Below, one piece after another: positions 51,414-60,294 of a stretch of DNA of 64,000 nt. Source of the DNA: Saccharothrix luteola (lineage in GTDB: Bacteria; Actinomycetota; Actinomycetes; Mycobacteriales; Pseudonocardiaceae); the NCBI RefSeq assembly GCF_020859565.1, contig NZ_JAJHUO010000022.1, positions 83,886 through 147,885 of the forward strand, in the 5' to 3' direction. The translations under genes and the position numbers were made by a program. Below the pieces are notes generated by a model that was given only the letters and a program-made list of their open reading frames with translations, did not search any database and was not told the origin of the DNA. Within the stretch, counting starts at the first letter, position 1. Each line of letters opens with the position of its first letter.

Positions 51414-54097
51414 GTGCCGCTCCGGAGTTCGACCAGGTTGCCCAGTTCGTCGTCGGACAGTTCGGTGAACGCGGCGTCGCCGCGGGCCAGGACGGAGTCG
51501 GCGAGGTCGCGCTTGGCGCGCAGCATCGCGGCGATGCGGTCCTCGATGGTGCCTTCGGCGATGAGCCGGTGCACCTGCACGGGCCGGGTCTGGCCGATGC
51601 GGTGCGCGCGGTCGGTGGCCTGGTCCTCCACGGCGGGGTTCCACCACCGGTCGTAGTGCACGACGTGGTCGGCGCGGGTGAGGTTGAGGCCGGTGCCCGC
51701 GGCTTTGAGGGAGAGCAGGAACACCGGGCACTCGCCGTCCTGGAAGCGGCGCACCATGTCCTCGCGGGCGGGGACGGGCGTGCCGCCGTGCAGGAGTTGG
51801 CTGGGGATGCCGCGGCCGGCGAGGTGGCGTTCGATGAGGCGGGCCATGGCGACGTACTGGGTGAACACGAGCACCGCGCCGTCCTCGGCGAGGATGGTGT
51901 CGAGCAGCTCGTCGAGCAGTTCGAGCTTGCCCGACCGGCCGGCGAGCTTCGGCGAGGTCTCCTTGAGGTACTGGGCGGGGTGGTTGCAGACCTGTTTGAG
52001 GCCGGTGAGGAGCTTGACGATCCGGCCGCGGCGGGCGATGCCGTCGGCCTCGCGGACCTCGGCCATGAGCTCGCGCACGACGGCCTCGTAGAGGGCGGCC
52101 TGCTCGCGGGTGAGGGCGACGGGCTGGTCGGTCTCGGTCTTGGGCGGCAGCTCGGGCGCGATGCCGGGGTCGGTCTTGCGGCGGCGCAGCAGGAAGGGCC
52201 GCACGAGCCGGGCGAACCGCTGCGCGGCCTCCTGGTCGTGGTCGGCCTCGATGGGGCCGGCCCACCGTGCCTTGAACTGGGCCATCGTGCCGAGCAGGCC
52301 GGGGGTGGTCCAGTCGAGGATCGCCCACAGCTCCGAGAGCGTGTTCTCCACGGGGGTGCCGGTGAGGGCGACGCGGGCGCGGGCGGGGATGCGGCGCAGG
52401 GCCTTGGCGGTGTCGGAGGCGGGGTTCTTCACGTGCTGCGCCTCGTCGGCGACGACCATGCCCCAGTCGACGTCGGCGAGCCGGTCGGCGTCCAGGCGCA
52501 TGGTGCCGTAGGTGGTGAGCACGAAGCCCTCGTGCGCGACGTCGCGGCGGGGGCCGTGGAAGCGGCGGACGGGCACGCCGGGCGCGAAGCGCTCGATCTC
52601 GCGCTGCCAGTTGCCCATCAGCGACGCGGGGCAGACCACGAGGGTGGGTCCGGGGTGGTGCCGGTCGCGGTGCAGGTGCAGCGCGATGAGGGTGATGGTC
52701 TTGCCCAGGCCCATGTCGTCGGCCAGGCACGCGCCGAGGCCGAGCGAGGTCATGCGGTCCAGCCAGCGCAGGCCGTGCAGCTGGTAGTCGCGGAGGGTGG
52801 CGCGCAGCGCGGGCGGTGCGGCGAGCGGCTCGTCGTCGAGGTCGGCGAGCCGGGACTTCAGCTCGTCCAGCCAGCCGGTGGCGGCGACCTCGACCTCGAC
52901 CCCGTCGACGTGGGTGGTGCCGGTCAGGGCCGCGCCGAGCGCGTCGATCGCGGTGACGGGTTTGAGGGCGCGTTCCCGGGCGCGGCGGGCGAGTTCGGGG
53001 TCGACCAGGGTCCAGCGGTCGCGCAGCCGCACGACCGGCCGGGTGGCCTCGGCGAGCCGGTCGAGCTCGTCGGGGGTGAGCGGGTCGTCGCCCAGGGCGA
53101 GCTGCCAGTTCACGGAGGTGAGGTGGTCCGGGCCGAAGAATGCCGGCCGGTCGGCGGGGCGTTCGCCGATGACGACCTTGGCCGACAGGTCCCGCACGAG
53201 GTCCTTGGGCCAGTGCACGTCCACGCCCGCGGCGGCGAGCCGGACGGCGCCGGTGGCGAGCAGGTGCTCCACGTCGGAGTCGAGGAGGGCGACCTCGTCG
53301 GGCACGGGCTGGTCGAGCAGCCGTTCCAGCGGCGCCCAGGCGCGGGCGGCGCGCCGCAGGGCGACCATGGCGTCGGCCCGGGACCGCTGGTTGGCCGACG
53401 CCCACAGCTCGACGGCGTCGACCACGCGGGCGGGGTCGGCGAGGCTGTGGACCTGCACGACGGCGCGGAACGGGCCGAAGCCCTCGATCCGCAGCGAGAT
53501 GCGCACGCCCTGGTCGGCCCAGTCGCGCAGGTGCGGCACCCGCTGGGGCGCGGTGGCGGCGAACGCGGGCGCACCCGCGGCGTGCACGGCCGCCGCGCCA
53601 CGCGGCATGGTGTCGGCGACGGCGTCGAGGAACGCGCGCAGCAGCGGCTCGGCGTCGGGCAGTTCGAGCGGCTCGCGGCCCGGCAGCGGCACGGCCCGGG
53701 CGTGCGCGGGCATCGCGTCGGCCAGGTCGCGCACGCGGGCGTGGTCGGCGGCGTCGAGGGGACCGAGCAGCCAGGCGTCGAAGTCGCCGTCGGTGACCGC
53801 GGGCCGCACCCGACCACGTGCGACGAGCTGCAACGCCACGACGACGGCCGCGCCCCAGAACGCGGCGGCGGGGTGGGCGTGCGGTGCGCGACGGGCGCGG
53901 CTGAGCAGCGGCACGGCCTCGGACACGGGCAGCCGCAGGGCGGGCACGGTGCGCGCGGCGCCGTCGGGGGTGGCGATGGTGAGCCGGTCGGAGCCGGGAG
54001 CGCCGTCCGGTCCCGGCGGGTCCTGGGCCGGGTAGAAGGCGACGGTGGACGTGCGTGGCGGGTCGGCTGCCTCGAAGACGGCCGCGTACCGCTCCAA
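51410..54097 (-). CDS. SNF2-family DNA helicase/translocase
   Basis: An 895-residue Swi2/Snf2 ATPase of the bacterial HelZ/RapA-like group. A 400-residue N-terminal region is followed by the motor. RDYQLHGLRWLDRMTSLGLGACLADDMGLGKTITLIALHL holds motifs Q and I, VVADEAQHVKNP motif II, ALTGTPVENTLSELWAILD motif III, VLVFTQY motif IV and DRAHRIGQTRPVQVHRLIAEGTIEDRI motif VI. It probably remodels protein-DNA complexes or aids repair. TTG 54097 is the listed start; an in-frame CTG at 54109 is better placed behind AGGGGG, so the true start is uncertain. It sits between padR and the SWIM gene. Confidence 0.92.
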   Translation of the reverse strand: MERYAAVFEAADPPRTSTVAFYPAQDPPGPDGAPGSDRLTIATPDGAARTVPALRLPVSEAVPLLSRARRAPHAHPAAAFWGAAVVVALQLVARGRVRPAVTDGDFDAWLLGPLDAADHARVRDLADAMPAHARAVPLPGREPLELPDAEPLLRAFLDAVADTMPRGAAAVHAAGAPAFAATAPQRVPHLRDWADQGVRISLRIEGFGPFRAVVQVHSLADPARVVDAVELWASANQRSRADAMVALRRAARAWAPLERLLDQPVPDEVALLDSDVEHLLATGAVRLAAAGVDVHWPKDLVRDLSAKVVIGERPADRPAFFGPDHLTSVNWQLALGDDPLTPDELDRLAEATRPVVRLRDRWTLVDPELARRARERALKPVTAIDALGAALTGTTHVDGVEVEVAATGWLDELKSRLADLDDEPLAAPPALRATLRDYQLHGLRWLDRMTSLGLGACLADDMGLGKTITLIALHLHRDRHHPGPTLVVCPASLMGNWQREIERFAPGVPVRRFHGPRRDVAHEGFVLTTYGTMRLDADRLADVDWGMVVADEAQHVKNPASDTAKALRRIPARARVALTGTPVENTLSELWAILDWTTPGLLGTMAQFKARWAGPIEADHDQEAAQRFARLVRPFLLRRRKTDPGIAPELPPKTETDQPVALTREQAALYEAVVRELMAEVREADGIARRGRIVKLLTGLKQVCNHPAQYLKETSPKLAGRSGKLELLDELLDTILAEDGAVLVFTQYVAMARLIERHLAGRGIPSQLLHGGTPVPAREDMVRRFQDGECPVFLLSLKAAGTGLNLTRADHVVHYDRWWNPAVEDQATDRAHRIGQTRPVQVHRLIAEGTIEDRIAAMLRAKRDLADSVLARGDAAFTELSDDELGNLVELRSGT

Positions 54098-54121
54098 CCC
54101 TGTGTTCAGCGTTCCCCCTCG

Positions 54122-54703
54122 CTACTCAAGTTTGAGCATACCCCAGCTGCCGGGCGCGCCGGGCGATCCCGGCTCGCCCGCCATGGGGTAGGCGCCCGCT
54201 TCGAGGCGTTCGACCAGGCCCCGCGTCCACTCCGCCCCGCCGGCCGCGGTGTGCTCCCACAGCCCGAACAGCTCCTTCACGTGCGACGGCTCGTCCCACT
54301 CCCCCGCCTGCTTGCGCGCCGCGTCACGCCGCGCCTCCAACGCGGCCAACCGCTCGGTGAGCAGACCCACGGCCTCCTCCCGCGACAGCGACGGCAGCAG
54401 CGCCAGCCCGGCGGCCAGCAGGTCGGGCCGCGTCTCCGGGCGGCGCAGCGCGTCGCGCAGCAGCCTGCGGTACTCGGCCTCCCCCTTGGGGGTGATCTCG
54501 TAGTCCGTGCGGCCCGGCGGCACGGAGTGGTCGGCCAGGCAGCCGTCCTTGGTGAGCTGCTTGAGCGCGTGGTAGATCGAGCCCCACTTGACGTTGGCCC
54601 ACTCCCCCGCGCCCCACGACATCAGGTCGTTGCCGATCAGGTAGCCGTGGGCGCGCCCGTAGCCGCGCACCACCCCGAGCACCAGCAGCCGTGTTGCCGA
54701 CAT
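54122..54703 (-). CDS. PadR family transcriptional regulator
   Basis: A 193-residue PadR-like winged-helix regulator: TRLLVLGVVRGYGRAHGYLIGNDLMSWGAGEWANVKWGSIYHALKQLTKDGCLADHSVPPGRTDYEITPKGEAEYRRLL, followed by a helical C-terminal dimerisation region. ATG at 54703 with GGACG upstream. It precedes the SNF2 gene by only 24 bases in the same direction, so it heads the padR-SNF2-SWIM operon and may regulate it. The gap to the divergent HTH_42 gene is 76 bases. Confidence 0.87.
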   Translation of the reverse strand: MSATRLLVLGVVRGYGRAHGYLIGNDLMSWGAGEWANVKWGSIYHALKQLTKDGCLADHSVPPGRTDYEITPKGEAEYRRLLRDALRRPETRPDLLAAGLALLPSLSREEAVGLLTERLAALEARRDAARKQAGEWDEPSHVKELFGLWEHTAAGGAEWTRGLVERLEAGAYPMAGEPGSPGAPGSWGMLKLE

Positions 54704-54779
54704 CGCGTCCTCGTCCAGCGGTCTCCGGGTTCCGCGATCCCGGTTTCGCCGATCAGGGTAGAGCGCCGAGGATGGACCG

Positions 54780-55937
54780 GTGACCCTCGCCAAGATCGAC
54801 GACGCCGCGCGGCGGGCCCGCCTGGGCACCCGGCACCTGCTCTCCACCCGTGCCGCCGCGGTCGAGGACGTGGTCGACGCGGTGGTCGGCCTGCACGCCA
54901 CCGACCCCGCGACCGCGTTCCTGTCCGCGTGCGCCCGCCTGGAGCGGCCCTCGGTGGCCGAGGTGGAGGCCGCGTTCTACGAGCGGCACACGCTGGTCCG
55001 GTTGCTGGCCATGCGCCGCACCATGTTCGCCGTCACCGCGGCGACCGCGCCCGTGGTGCAGGCCGCCGCGGGCGCCGCCGTCGCCGCGAAGGAGCGGCAG
55101 AAGCTGCTCGTCTACCTGGCCGAGGGCGTCGGCTGGGACGCCGACCGCCTCGCCGCGGTCGAGGAGACCACCCTGGAGGCGCTGCGCCGGCGGGGAGCGG
55201 CGACCACCGTCGACCTCACTCGCGACGTGCCGGACCTGCTCGAACAGGTCGTCGTCGCGGCCGGCAAGCCCTACGAGACCCGCCAGAACGTGTCCAGCCG
55301 CGTCGTCCGCGTCCTGGCCGCCGAGGGCCGGATGCGCCGCGGCCGTCCCCTCGGCACGTGGCTGAGCACCCGGTTCCGCTGGGAGCCCGCCACACCGTGG
55401 CCCGAGCTCGACCCCGCCGACGCCCGCGCCGAGCTGGCCCGCCGCTGGCTCGCCTCCTACGGGCTCGGCTCCGAGGCCGACCTCAAGTGGTGGACCGGCT
55501 GGAACCTCGGGCACACCCGCAAGGCCCTCGCCGCGGCGGGCGCGGTCGAGGTCGAGCTGTCCACCGGCCCCGGCTACGCCCTGCCCGACGACCTCGACCC
55601 GGTCGAGGACCCCGAGCCGTGGGCCGCGCTGCTGCCGGCACTGGATCCGACGCCGATGGGGTGGCAGGCTCGCGGCTGGTACCTCCCCGACCGGCACCGG
55701 CCACGCCTGTTCGACACCGCGGGCAACGTGGGCCCGACCGTGTGGTGGAACGGCGCGGTCGTCGGCGGGTGGGCCCAACGCGCCGACGGCGGACTGGTGT
55801 GGGAACTCCTCGAGGACGTCGGCGCGGACGCGGAGGCCGCGATCGCCCGGGAGGCGGACCGGTTGGCGTCCTGGCTCGGCGGGGTGCGCGTGATCCCCCG
55901 CTTCCGGACACCGTTGGAGAAGGAGTTGGCGACATGA
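54780..55937 (+). CDS. Winged-helix DNA-binding protein of the HTH_42 / AlkZ-like family (second copy)
   Basis: A 385-residue HTH_42 protein: RLGTRHLLSTRAAAVEDVVDAVVGLHATDPATAFLSACARL, then LVRLLAMRRTMFAVTAATAPVVQAAAGAAVAAKERQK, and the C-terminal VGPTVWWNGAVVGGWAQRADGGLVWELLEDVG. At the AlkZ QxQ position it has Leu-His-Ala-Thr, so the catalytic pair of known glycosylases is lost and a non-glycosylase DNA-binding role is possible. GTG 54780 follows GAGGA. It is coupled by ATGA to a GNAT-DinB fusion gene, and it is a distant paralogue of 6949-8037. Confidence 0.8.
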   Translation: MTLAKIDDAARRARLGTRHLLSTRAAAVEDVVDAVVGLHATDPATAFLSACARLERPSVAEVEAAFYERHTLVRLLAMRRTMFAVTAATAPVVQAAAGAAVAAKERQKLLVYLAEGVGWDADRLAAVEETTLEALRRRGAATTVDLTRDVPDLLEQVVVAAGKPYETRQNVSSRVVRVLAAEGRMRRGRPLGTWLSTRFRWEPATPWPELDPADARAELARRWLASYGLGSEADLKWWTGWNLGHTRKALAAAGAVEVELSTGPGYALPDDLDPVEDPEPWAALLPALDPTPMGWQARGWYLPDRHRPRLFDTAGNVGPTVWWNGAVVGGWAQRADGGLVWELLEDVGADAEAAIAREADRLASWLGGVRVIPRFRTPLEKELAT

Positions 55938-56857
55938 TCCTGTTGCGGAAGGTGGACGACTGCGCGGTCGAACGGCTGCTGGGCCTCGCGGTGGCCGACA
56001 CCGATCCCGGCGACGTGATGCCACCGGGCTGGACGGTCGACCGGCCCGACGAGTTCCGCGAGTTCTACCGCGGCTTCCAGGACGACGCCTACGAGATCGT
56101 GGAGGACGACCGCACGGTCGGCATGGTCCGGCTCAGCGCCAAGGGCGAGACCGGCATCTGGGTCGCCCGCTGCGCCCGCGGCAACGGCATCGGCCTCGCC
56201 GCGCTGCGCCGCGTGGTCGAGGAAGCGCCACGTCGCGGCGTCACCACGATCGTCGCCGACACCACCACCGACAACGTCGCCGCCCTGACCATCCTCCGCA
56301 AGGCGGGCGCCACCCTCGACGTCGACGGCGCCCGCGTCTGCGCGCGCATCGCCGTGCCCACCGAACCGCCGCCCGACCTCACCGACGCCGGCGACCTGCT
56401 CCTGGCCTACCTCGACTTCCACCGCGACGCCGTGCTCCGCAAGATCGACGGCATGTCCGAGGACGAGCTGCGCACCAGCCGCCTGCCGACCGGCTGGACG
56501 CCGCTGGCGATGGTCAAGCACCTCGCCCACGTGGAACTGCGTTGGCTGCGCTGGTGCTTCCGCGGCGAGGAGATCGCCCACCCCTACGGCAACCCCGACG
56601 TCGACCGCGCCGAGTGGGTCCTCGAGGACGACGACACCACCGACCGCGTCCGGGAGTTCTACCTCGAACAATGCGCCCGGTCACGCGACATCGCGGCCGA
56701 GTCCGCCCTCACCGACCGGGCCGTGCGCCGCAACCGGCCCGAGGCGCCGCCGCCGACGCTCGCCTGGATCCTGTTCCACCTGCTCCAGGAGTACGCGCGC
56801 CACGTCGGGCACCTCGACGTCGCGCGCGAGCTCAGCGACGGCGTGGTCGGGACCTGA
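55934..56857 (+). CDS. GNAT acetyltransferase fused to a DinB/DUF664 domain
   Basis: A 307-residue two-domain protein. Residues 1-145 are a GNAT domain (VGMVRLSAKGETGIWVARCARGNGIGLAALRRVVEEAPRRGVTTIVADTTTDNVAALTILRKAGATLD). Residues 160-307 are a DinB-like four-helix bundle (LAYLDFHRDAVLRKIDGMSEDELRTSRLPTGWTPLAMVKHLAHVELRWLRWCF ... LLQEYARHVGHLDVARE) with the three metal-binding histidines of the family. DinB-like proteins include thiol-dependent transferases, suggesting mycothiol-linked detoxification combined with acetylation. It is coupled by ATGA to the HTH_42 gene upstream and converges on the TetR gene. Confidence 0.85.
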   Translation: MILLRKVDDCAVERLLGLAVADTDPGDVMPPGWTVDRPDEFREFYRGFQDDAYEIVEDDRTVGMVRLSAKGETGIWVARCARGNGIGLAALRRVVEEAPRRGVTTIVADTTTDNVAALTILRKAGATLDVDGARVCARIAVPTEPPPDLTDAGDLLLAYLDFHRDAVLRKIDGMSEDELRTSRLPTGWTPLAMVKHLAHVELRWLRWCFRGEEIAHPYGNPDVDRAEWVLEDDDTTDRVREFYLEQCARSRDIAAESALTDRAVRRNRPEAPPPTLAWILFHLLQEYARHVGHLDVARELSDGVVGT

Positions 56858-56860
56858 CCG

Positions 56861-57487
56861 TCAGGTCGCGGACTTGCGCAGCTTGGCGTGCAGCGCGCGG
56901 CGGGCGACCGGGCCGAGCTCCTGCACCACGTCGACGAGGGCCGCGAGGCGCTCCAGGGCGTCCAGCGCGGCGTGCGCGCCGGCGGGATCGACGCCCTCGA
57001 ACAGCTCCAGGCCGATGAACCCGGCGCACACCGCGCGGGACAGCCCGGCGGTGTCCACCAGGTCGGCGACCGGCGAGTCGGCCAGCAACCGGTCCAGCAC
57101 CCGCTCGATCGGCCGGATCCACAACCCCAGCGCCGCCGACGTCGCCTTGGCCAGCTCCGGGTCCGCCTGCGCGCCGGCCAGCATCTGGGCGAGCACCATG
57201 ACGTTGCCCAGCGAGCGCTCCTCGGCGTGCAGCCGCCGGCCGAGGTCCAGCAGCCCGCGCAGGTCGGCGACCTCGTCCAGCCGGGCCGCGAACGGCGCCA
57301 CCCTGGCCTCGGTCGCGGCCAGGCACGCCGCTTCCAGCAGCTCGTGCACGCTGCCGAAGTGGTAGAACACCAAGGCCTGGTTGACGCCGGCGGTGGCGGC
57401 GATCGTGCGCGCGGACGTCCCCGTGATGCCGTGCCGGCGGATGGTCTCGATCGCGCCGTCGATCAGTCGCTGTCGGGTGTCGGCCAT
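56861..57487 (-). CDS. TetR family regulator of the monooxygenase-membrane protein operon
   Basis: A 208-residue TetR repressor. The helix-turn-helix is DTRQRLIDGAIETIRRHGITGTSARTIAATAGVNQALVFYHFGSVHELLEAA, textbook for the family. The remainder is the ligand-binding helical domain. It lies four bases after the DHODH-like/membrane gene and is the last gene of the operon that starts at 60223. The two TTTTGAGC-type palindromes before the first gene of that operon are the likely binding sites, giving simple feedback control. Confidence 0.9.
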   Translation of the reverse strand: MADTRQRLIDGAIETIRRHGITGTSARTIAATAGVNQALVFYHFGSVHELLEAACLAATEARVAPFAARLDEVADLRGLLDLGRRLHAEERSLGNVMVLAQMLAGAQADPELAKATSAALGLWIRPIERVLDRLLADSPVADLVDTAGLSRAVCAGFIGLELFEGVDPAGAHAALDALERLAALVDVVQELGPVARRALHAKLRKSAT

Positions 57488-57491
57488 GCCA

Positions 57492-59042
57492 TCACGGTAG
57501 GGGCGCGGCCGTGCGGACCTCCGCCGGGCGTGCGCACAGGTAGGGCCGGGCGAGGACCAGGGCGGTCGCGGTGAGGCCGATCCCGACGAACACCGGCGCC
57601 AGGTGGCCCGCGTCGGTGTAGCCGATGACGCCGTGCACCACGACCGCGGGCAGGAACCCCGCGGCGGCGGCCAGCGCGAGAGACCACCACACCCACGCCT
57701 CGCCCCGACGCCAGCCCCACGCGGCGAGCAGCGTGATCGCCGCGGCGGCGGACATCAGCGCCCCGCCGAAACCCGCCCGGTCGTGCGCGATGAACCCCGG
57801 CAGCCGGGGGTTGGCCGCCCGCAACGCGTCCGGCCCGGTCCGCAGGAACTCCAGGTCGCTGGGCACGAACACGTCCGTCAGACCGACCGCCGACACCACC
57901 ACTCCACCCGCGAACAGGCCGACCCCCGTGCACACCAGGAGCAACTGCCCGACCAGCGCCCGCCGCCGCTCGTGCTCGGGCCCGTCCGGGCGCGCGGTCC
58001 ACCGCGGGTCGTCCGGACGACGCCGGGTGGCGGCCAGGAACATCGGGAACAGCACCACGGCCGCCGCGGTGTGCAGCGGCTCCACGAAACCGATCCCGAG
58101 GAAGTAGAGCACCGTCGGGAACCCGACCCACCCGGAGACGAGGAACACCTCGCGGGCCCACGGCCGGCCCGTCCGCATGCCGCCCGCCGCCAGGCCCGCG
58201 TAGAGCACGCCGATCGCGACCATCGTGCCGGCCATGGTGATCCGGTCGTGCTGCAGGAAGTGCACCAGGTGGTGGTTGATCCCGTGCAGCCCGTCCACGT
58301 CCGCGCCCAGGAAACCGCGGTCGTACCACAGCAGCACCGGACCGAGCGTGATCGCGGCGGCGCCCAGGCCCGCGACGACCATGCCCAGCCCGACCAGCGC
58401 ACCCCACCACCACGCCGGCCACCGGCGGGGATCACGGCCGACGTCACGCGGTGACGGCGCCGGACCGGTGGGCGTCGCCGCCTCCGCCACCCGCGCGAAG
58501 AAGCCCGGACCGGCGCGCACCAGCACCTCGGGCGTGACCAGGACCGCCGTGGCCGGGTCGGCGAGGAGGGCGGCGGCACGCGCCGTGGACGCCGACGCCA
58601 GGTGGACCACGTCGGTATCGGCCCCGACCCGGACCGCGTCGACGTGCGGTGACAACGCGTCCACCACGGCCTGCTCCGTCGCACGCACCACCACCGGCAC
58701 ACGTCGGCCCGCGACGGCCTCGCGCACGACGTCGACATCGGCGGGCCCGACCGGCGCGACCTCCACCACCCCCGCGCCCAGCAGCGGCAACGCCCGCACC
58801 GCGTCCCGCGCCACACCCGGTGGCACCACCGCGCCCAGCCGGGTGCGCACCGGGACGCCGGCGACCGCACCGGCCAGCCGCGACGGTGGGTGACGGTGCC
58901 CGAACCCCCACGACACCAGCCGACCGCCGCCGGGCCACGACCCGACCGCGGCCAGCGCCCGCAACGCCACCCGCCGCGAACGACCGGTCCCCAGCAGCGC
59001 GGCGGCGATCCCGCGCAGCGGGTGGTAGGTCCAGTCGGGCAT
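57492..59042 (-). CDS. Fusion of a degenerate dihydroorotate dehydrogenase-like domain and a membrane domain
   Basis: A 516-residue protein. The first 70 residues (YHPLRGIAAALLGTGRSRRVALRALAAVGSWPGGGRLVSWGFGHRHPPSRLAG) follow the N-terminal signature of class 2 dihydroorotate dehydrogenase, and the barrel-like part continues to about residue 195. The FMN-binding and catalytic motifs of true DHODH are not recognisable. From about 210 on there are six or seven hydrophobic helices (WWWGALVGLGMVVAGLGAAAITLGPVLLWYDRGFLG; HFLQHDRITMAGTMVAIGVLYAGLAAGG; LVGQLLLVCTGVGLFAGGVVVSAVGL). ATG 59042 shares one base with the stop of the monooxygenase gene. Function unknown; possibly a membrane sensor or redox protein. 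Confidence 0.72.
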   Translation of the reverse strand: MPDWTYHPLRGIAAALLGTGRSRRVALRALAAVGSWPGGGRLVSWGFGHRHPPSRLAGAVAGVPVRTRLGAVVPPGVARDAVRALPLLGAGVVEVAPVGPADVDVVREAVAGRRVPVVVRATEQAVVDALSPHVDAVRVGADTDVVHLASASTARAAALLADPATAVLVTPEVLVRAGPGFFARVAEAATPTGPAPSPRDVGRDPRRWPAWWWGALVGLGMVVAGLGAAAITLGPVLLWYDRGFLGADVDGLHGINHHLVHFLQHDRITMAGTMVAIGVLYAGLAAGGMRTGRPWAREVFLVSGWVGFPTVLYFLGIGFVEPLHTAAAVVLFPMFLAATRRRPDDPRWTARPDGPEHERRRALVGQLLLVCTGVGLFAGGVVVSAVGLTDVFVPSDLEFLRTGPDALRAANPRLPGFIAHDRAGFGGALMSAAAAITLLAAWGWRRGEAWVWWSLALAAAAGFLPAVVVHGVIGYTDAGHLAPVFVGIGLTATALVLARPYLCARPAEVRTAAPLP

Positions 59043-60223
59043 CAGCGGCCCACGCTCACCGGCACGTGGCCCGTGCTGTCGGGTGGCGTCCAGCCGAGGA
59101 TCGGCGCCATGGCCCGCAGCGTCACGGCGGCCGGCGTCAGCCTGGCGGCGAGATCACGCGCCACCACCGCGGGCGGCCACGACCACTGGGCCAGCCTGCC
59201 CAGCCGTGCCGAACGCCGCACCACGGTCCGGGTCCGCGGCCCGCGCACCCGGTCGTAGCGGACCAGCGCCGAACCCACGCTCGCGTCCGAGACCAGGCAG
59301 TCGGCCAGCACGACCGCGTCCTCCAGCGCCTGACCCGCGCCCTGCCCCAAGGCCGGGTCCATCGCATGGGCCGCGTCACCCGTCAAAGCCACCCGGCCCC
59401 GCGCACAACCCGCCAACGGCGGCAGCACGTGCACGTCGTGCCGGACAACACCGCCCTCCGGCACCGCCGCCAGCAGCGCGCGCACAGGGTCCGGCCAGTC
59501 GCCGAACCGGTCGCGCACGGCGGCGAGCTCACCGCCAGCGGCGACACCACCCGCGGGCACGGTCGCCGTCCCGAAGCAGTAGAACCGCCCACCCGGCAGC
59601 GCGGTGAACCCGAACCGCTCGCCGCGACCCCAGATCACCGCACCCTCCGCCGGCGGGTCGGCGACCGGCTCGGTGATCATGCGCCACGCCGTGTACCCCG
59701 CGTAGCGCGGCGCGGGCGCGTTCGGCCACCACTGCCGCCGCACCGCGCTGTGCACACCGTCCGCGCCGACCACCAGCTCCGCCCGCACGACCCCGCCCCG
59801 GTGCTCGACCACCATCGCGTCACCGTCCGACCGCACCGCGGACACCTCGCTGTCCGACCGCAGGCACTCCGGCGGCAACGCCTCCGCCAACGTCCGGACC
59901 AGGTCCGCGCGGCGCACCACGACCAGCGGCACGCCGTGCCGCCGCGCGATCTCGGCGTTGTCCAGCCGCGACAACCACCGCCCGGAGCGGCCACGCACGC
60001 CGCCCGCCGTCTCCACCGCGCCGACCGCGCGGACCCGTTCCGCCAACCCGAGCGCCCCGAGCGCGCGCATCGCGTTCGGCCACAGCGAGAGCCCCGCGCC
60101 GACCTCGCCGAACTCGGGTGCACGTTCCAGCACCACGACCCGCCACCCGGCCCGGTGCAGCGCGAGGCCCGCCGCCAGACCACCGATACCGCCGCCCACC
60201 ACGACCACTGTCCGCCCGACCAC
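59042..60223 (-). CDS. FAD-dependent monooxygenase (salicylate hydroxylase-like)
   Basis: A 393-residue flavoprotein hydroxylase. TVVVVGGGIGGLAAGLALHRAGWRVVVLERAPEFGEVGAGLSLWPNAMRAL is the FAD-binding N-terminus. VVGADGVHSAVRRQWW is the DG motif and GRVALTGDAAHAMDPALGQGAGQALEDAVVLA the GD motif. The type resembles salicylate or 3-hydroxybenzoate hydroxylases and zeaxanthin epoxidase relatives. GTG 60223 was chosen because GGGGGTGG precedes it and homology begins there; the frame is open to 60253 but that would start inside the operator. First gene of the operon with the DHODH-like membrane protein and TetR. Confidence 0.88.
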   Translation of the reverse strand: MVGRTVVVVGGGIGGLAAGLALHRAGWRVVVLERAPEFGEVGAGLSLWPNAMRALGALGLAERVRAVGAVETAGGVRGRSGRWLSRLDNAEIARRHGVPLVVVRRADLVRTLAEALPPECLRSDSEVSAVRSDGDAMVVEHRGGVVRAELVVGADGVHSAVRRQWWPNAPAPRYAGYTAWRMITEPVADPPAEGAVIWGRGERFGFTALPGGRFYCFGTATVPAGGVAAGGELAAVRDRFGDWPDPVRALLAAVPEGGVVRHDVHVLPPLAGCARGRVALTGDAAHAMDPALGQGAGQALEDAVVLADCLVSDASVGSALVRYDRVRGPRTRTVVRRSARLGRLAQWSWPPAVVARDLAARLTPAAVTLRAMAPILGWTPPDSTGHVPVSVGR

Positions 60224-60233
60224 CGGCCACCCC

Positions 60234-60257
60234 CGTTTTGAGCGAGTGCTCAAAACG
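60234..60257. promoter_or_regulatory. TetR operator candidate 1
   Basis: CGTTTTGAGC-GAGT-GCTCAAAACG is a perfect palindrome (two 10-base arms, 4-base centre) 11 bases upstream of the monooxygenase start. The form is that of TetR-family operators. Binding there would block the operon whose last gene encodes a TetR protein. Confidence 0.78.
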
Positions 60258-60269
60258 GAGGGTAGCCAG

Positions 60270-60287
60270 TTTTGAGCACTCGCTCAA
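60270..60287. promoter_or_regulatory. TetR operator candidate 2
   Basis: TTTTGAGC-ACTC-GCTCAA repeats operator 1 in inverted orientation (18 of 20 core bases equal), 36 bases centre to centre upstream of it. It lies seven bases beyond the end of the PrmC-like gene. Confidence 0.72.
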
Positions 60288-60294
60288 CGCCCGG

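Noticed and set aside
51569..55933. Very long plus-strand frame running into the GNAT-DinB gene
   Set aside because: Only its last 308 codons (from ATG 55934) are a gene; the rest is antisense to SNF2 and PadR or out of frame with the HTH_42 gene.
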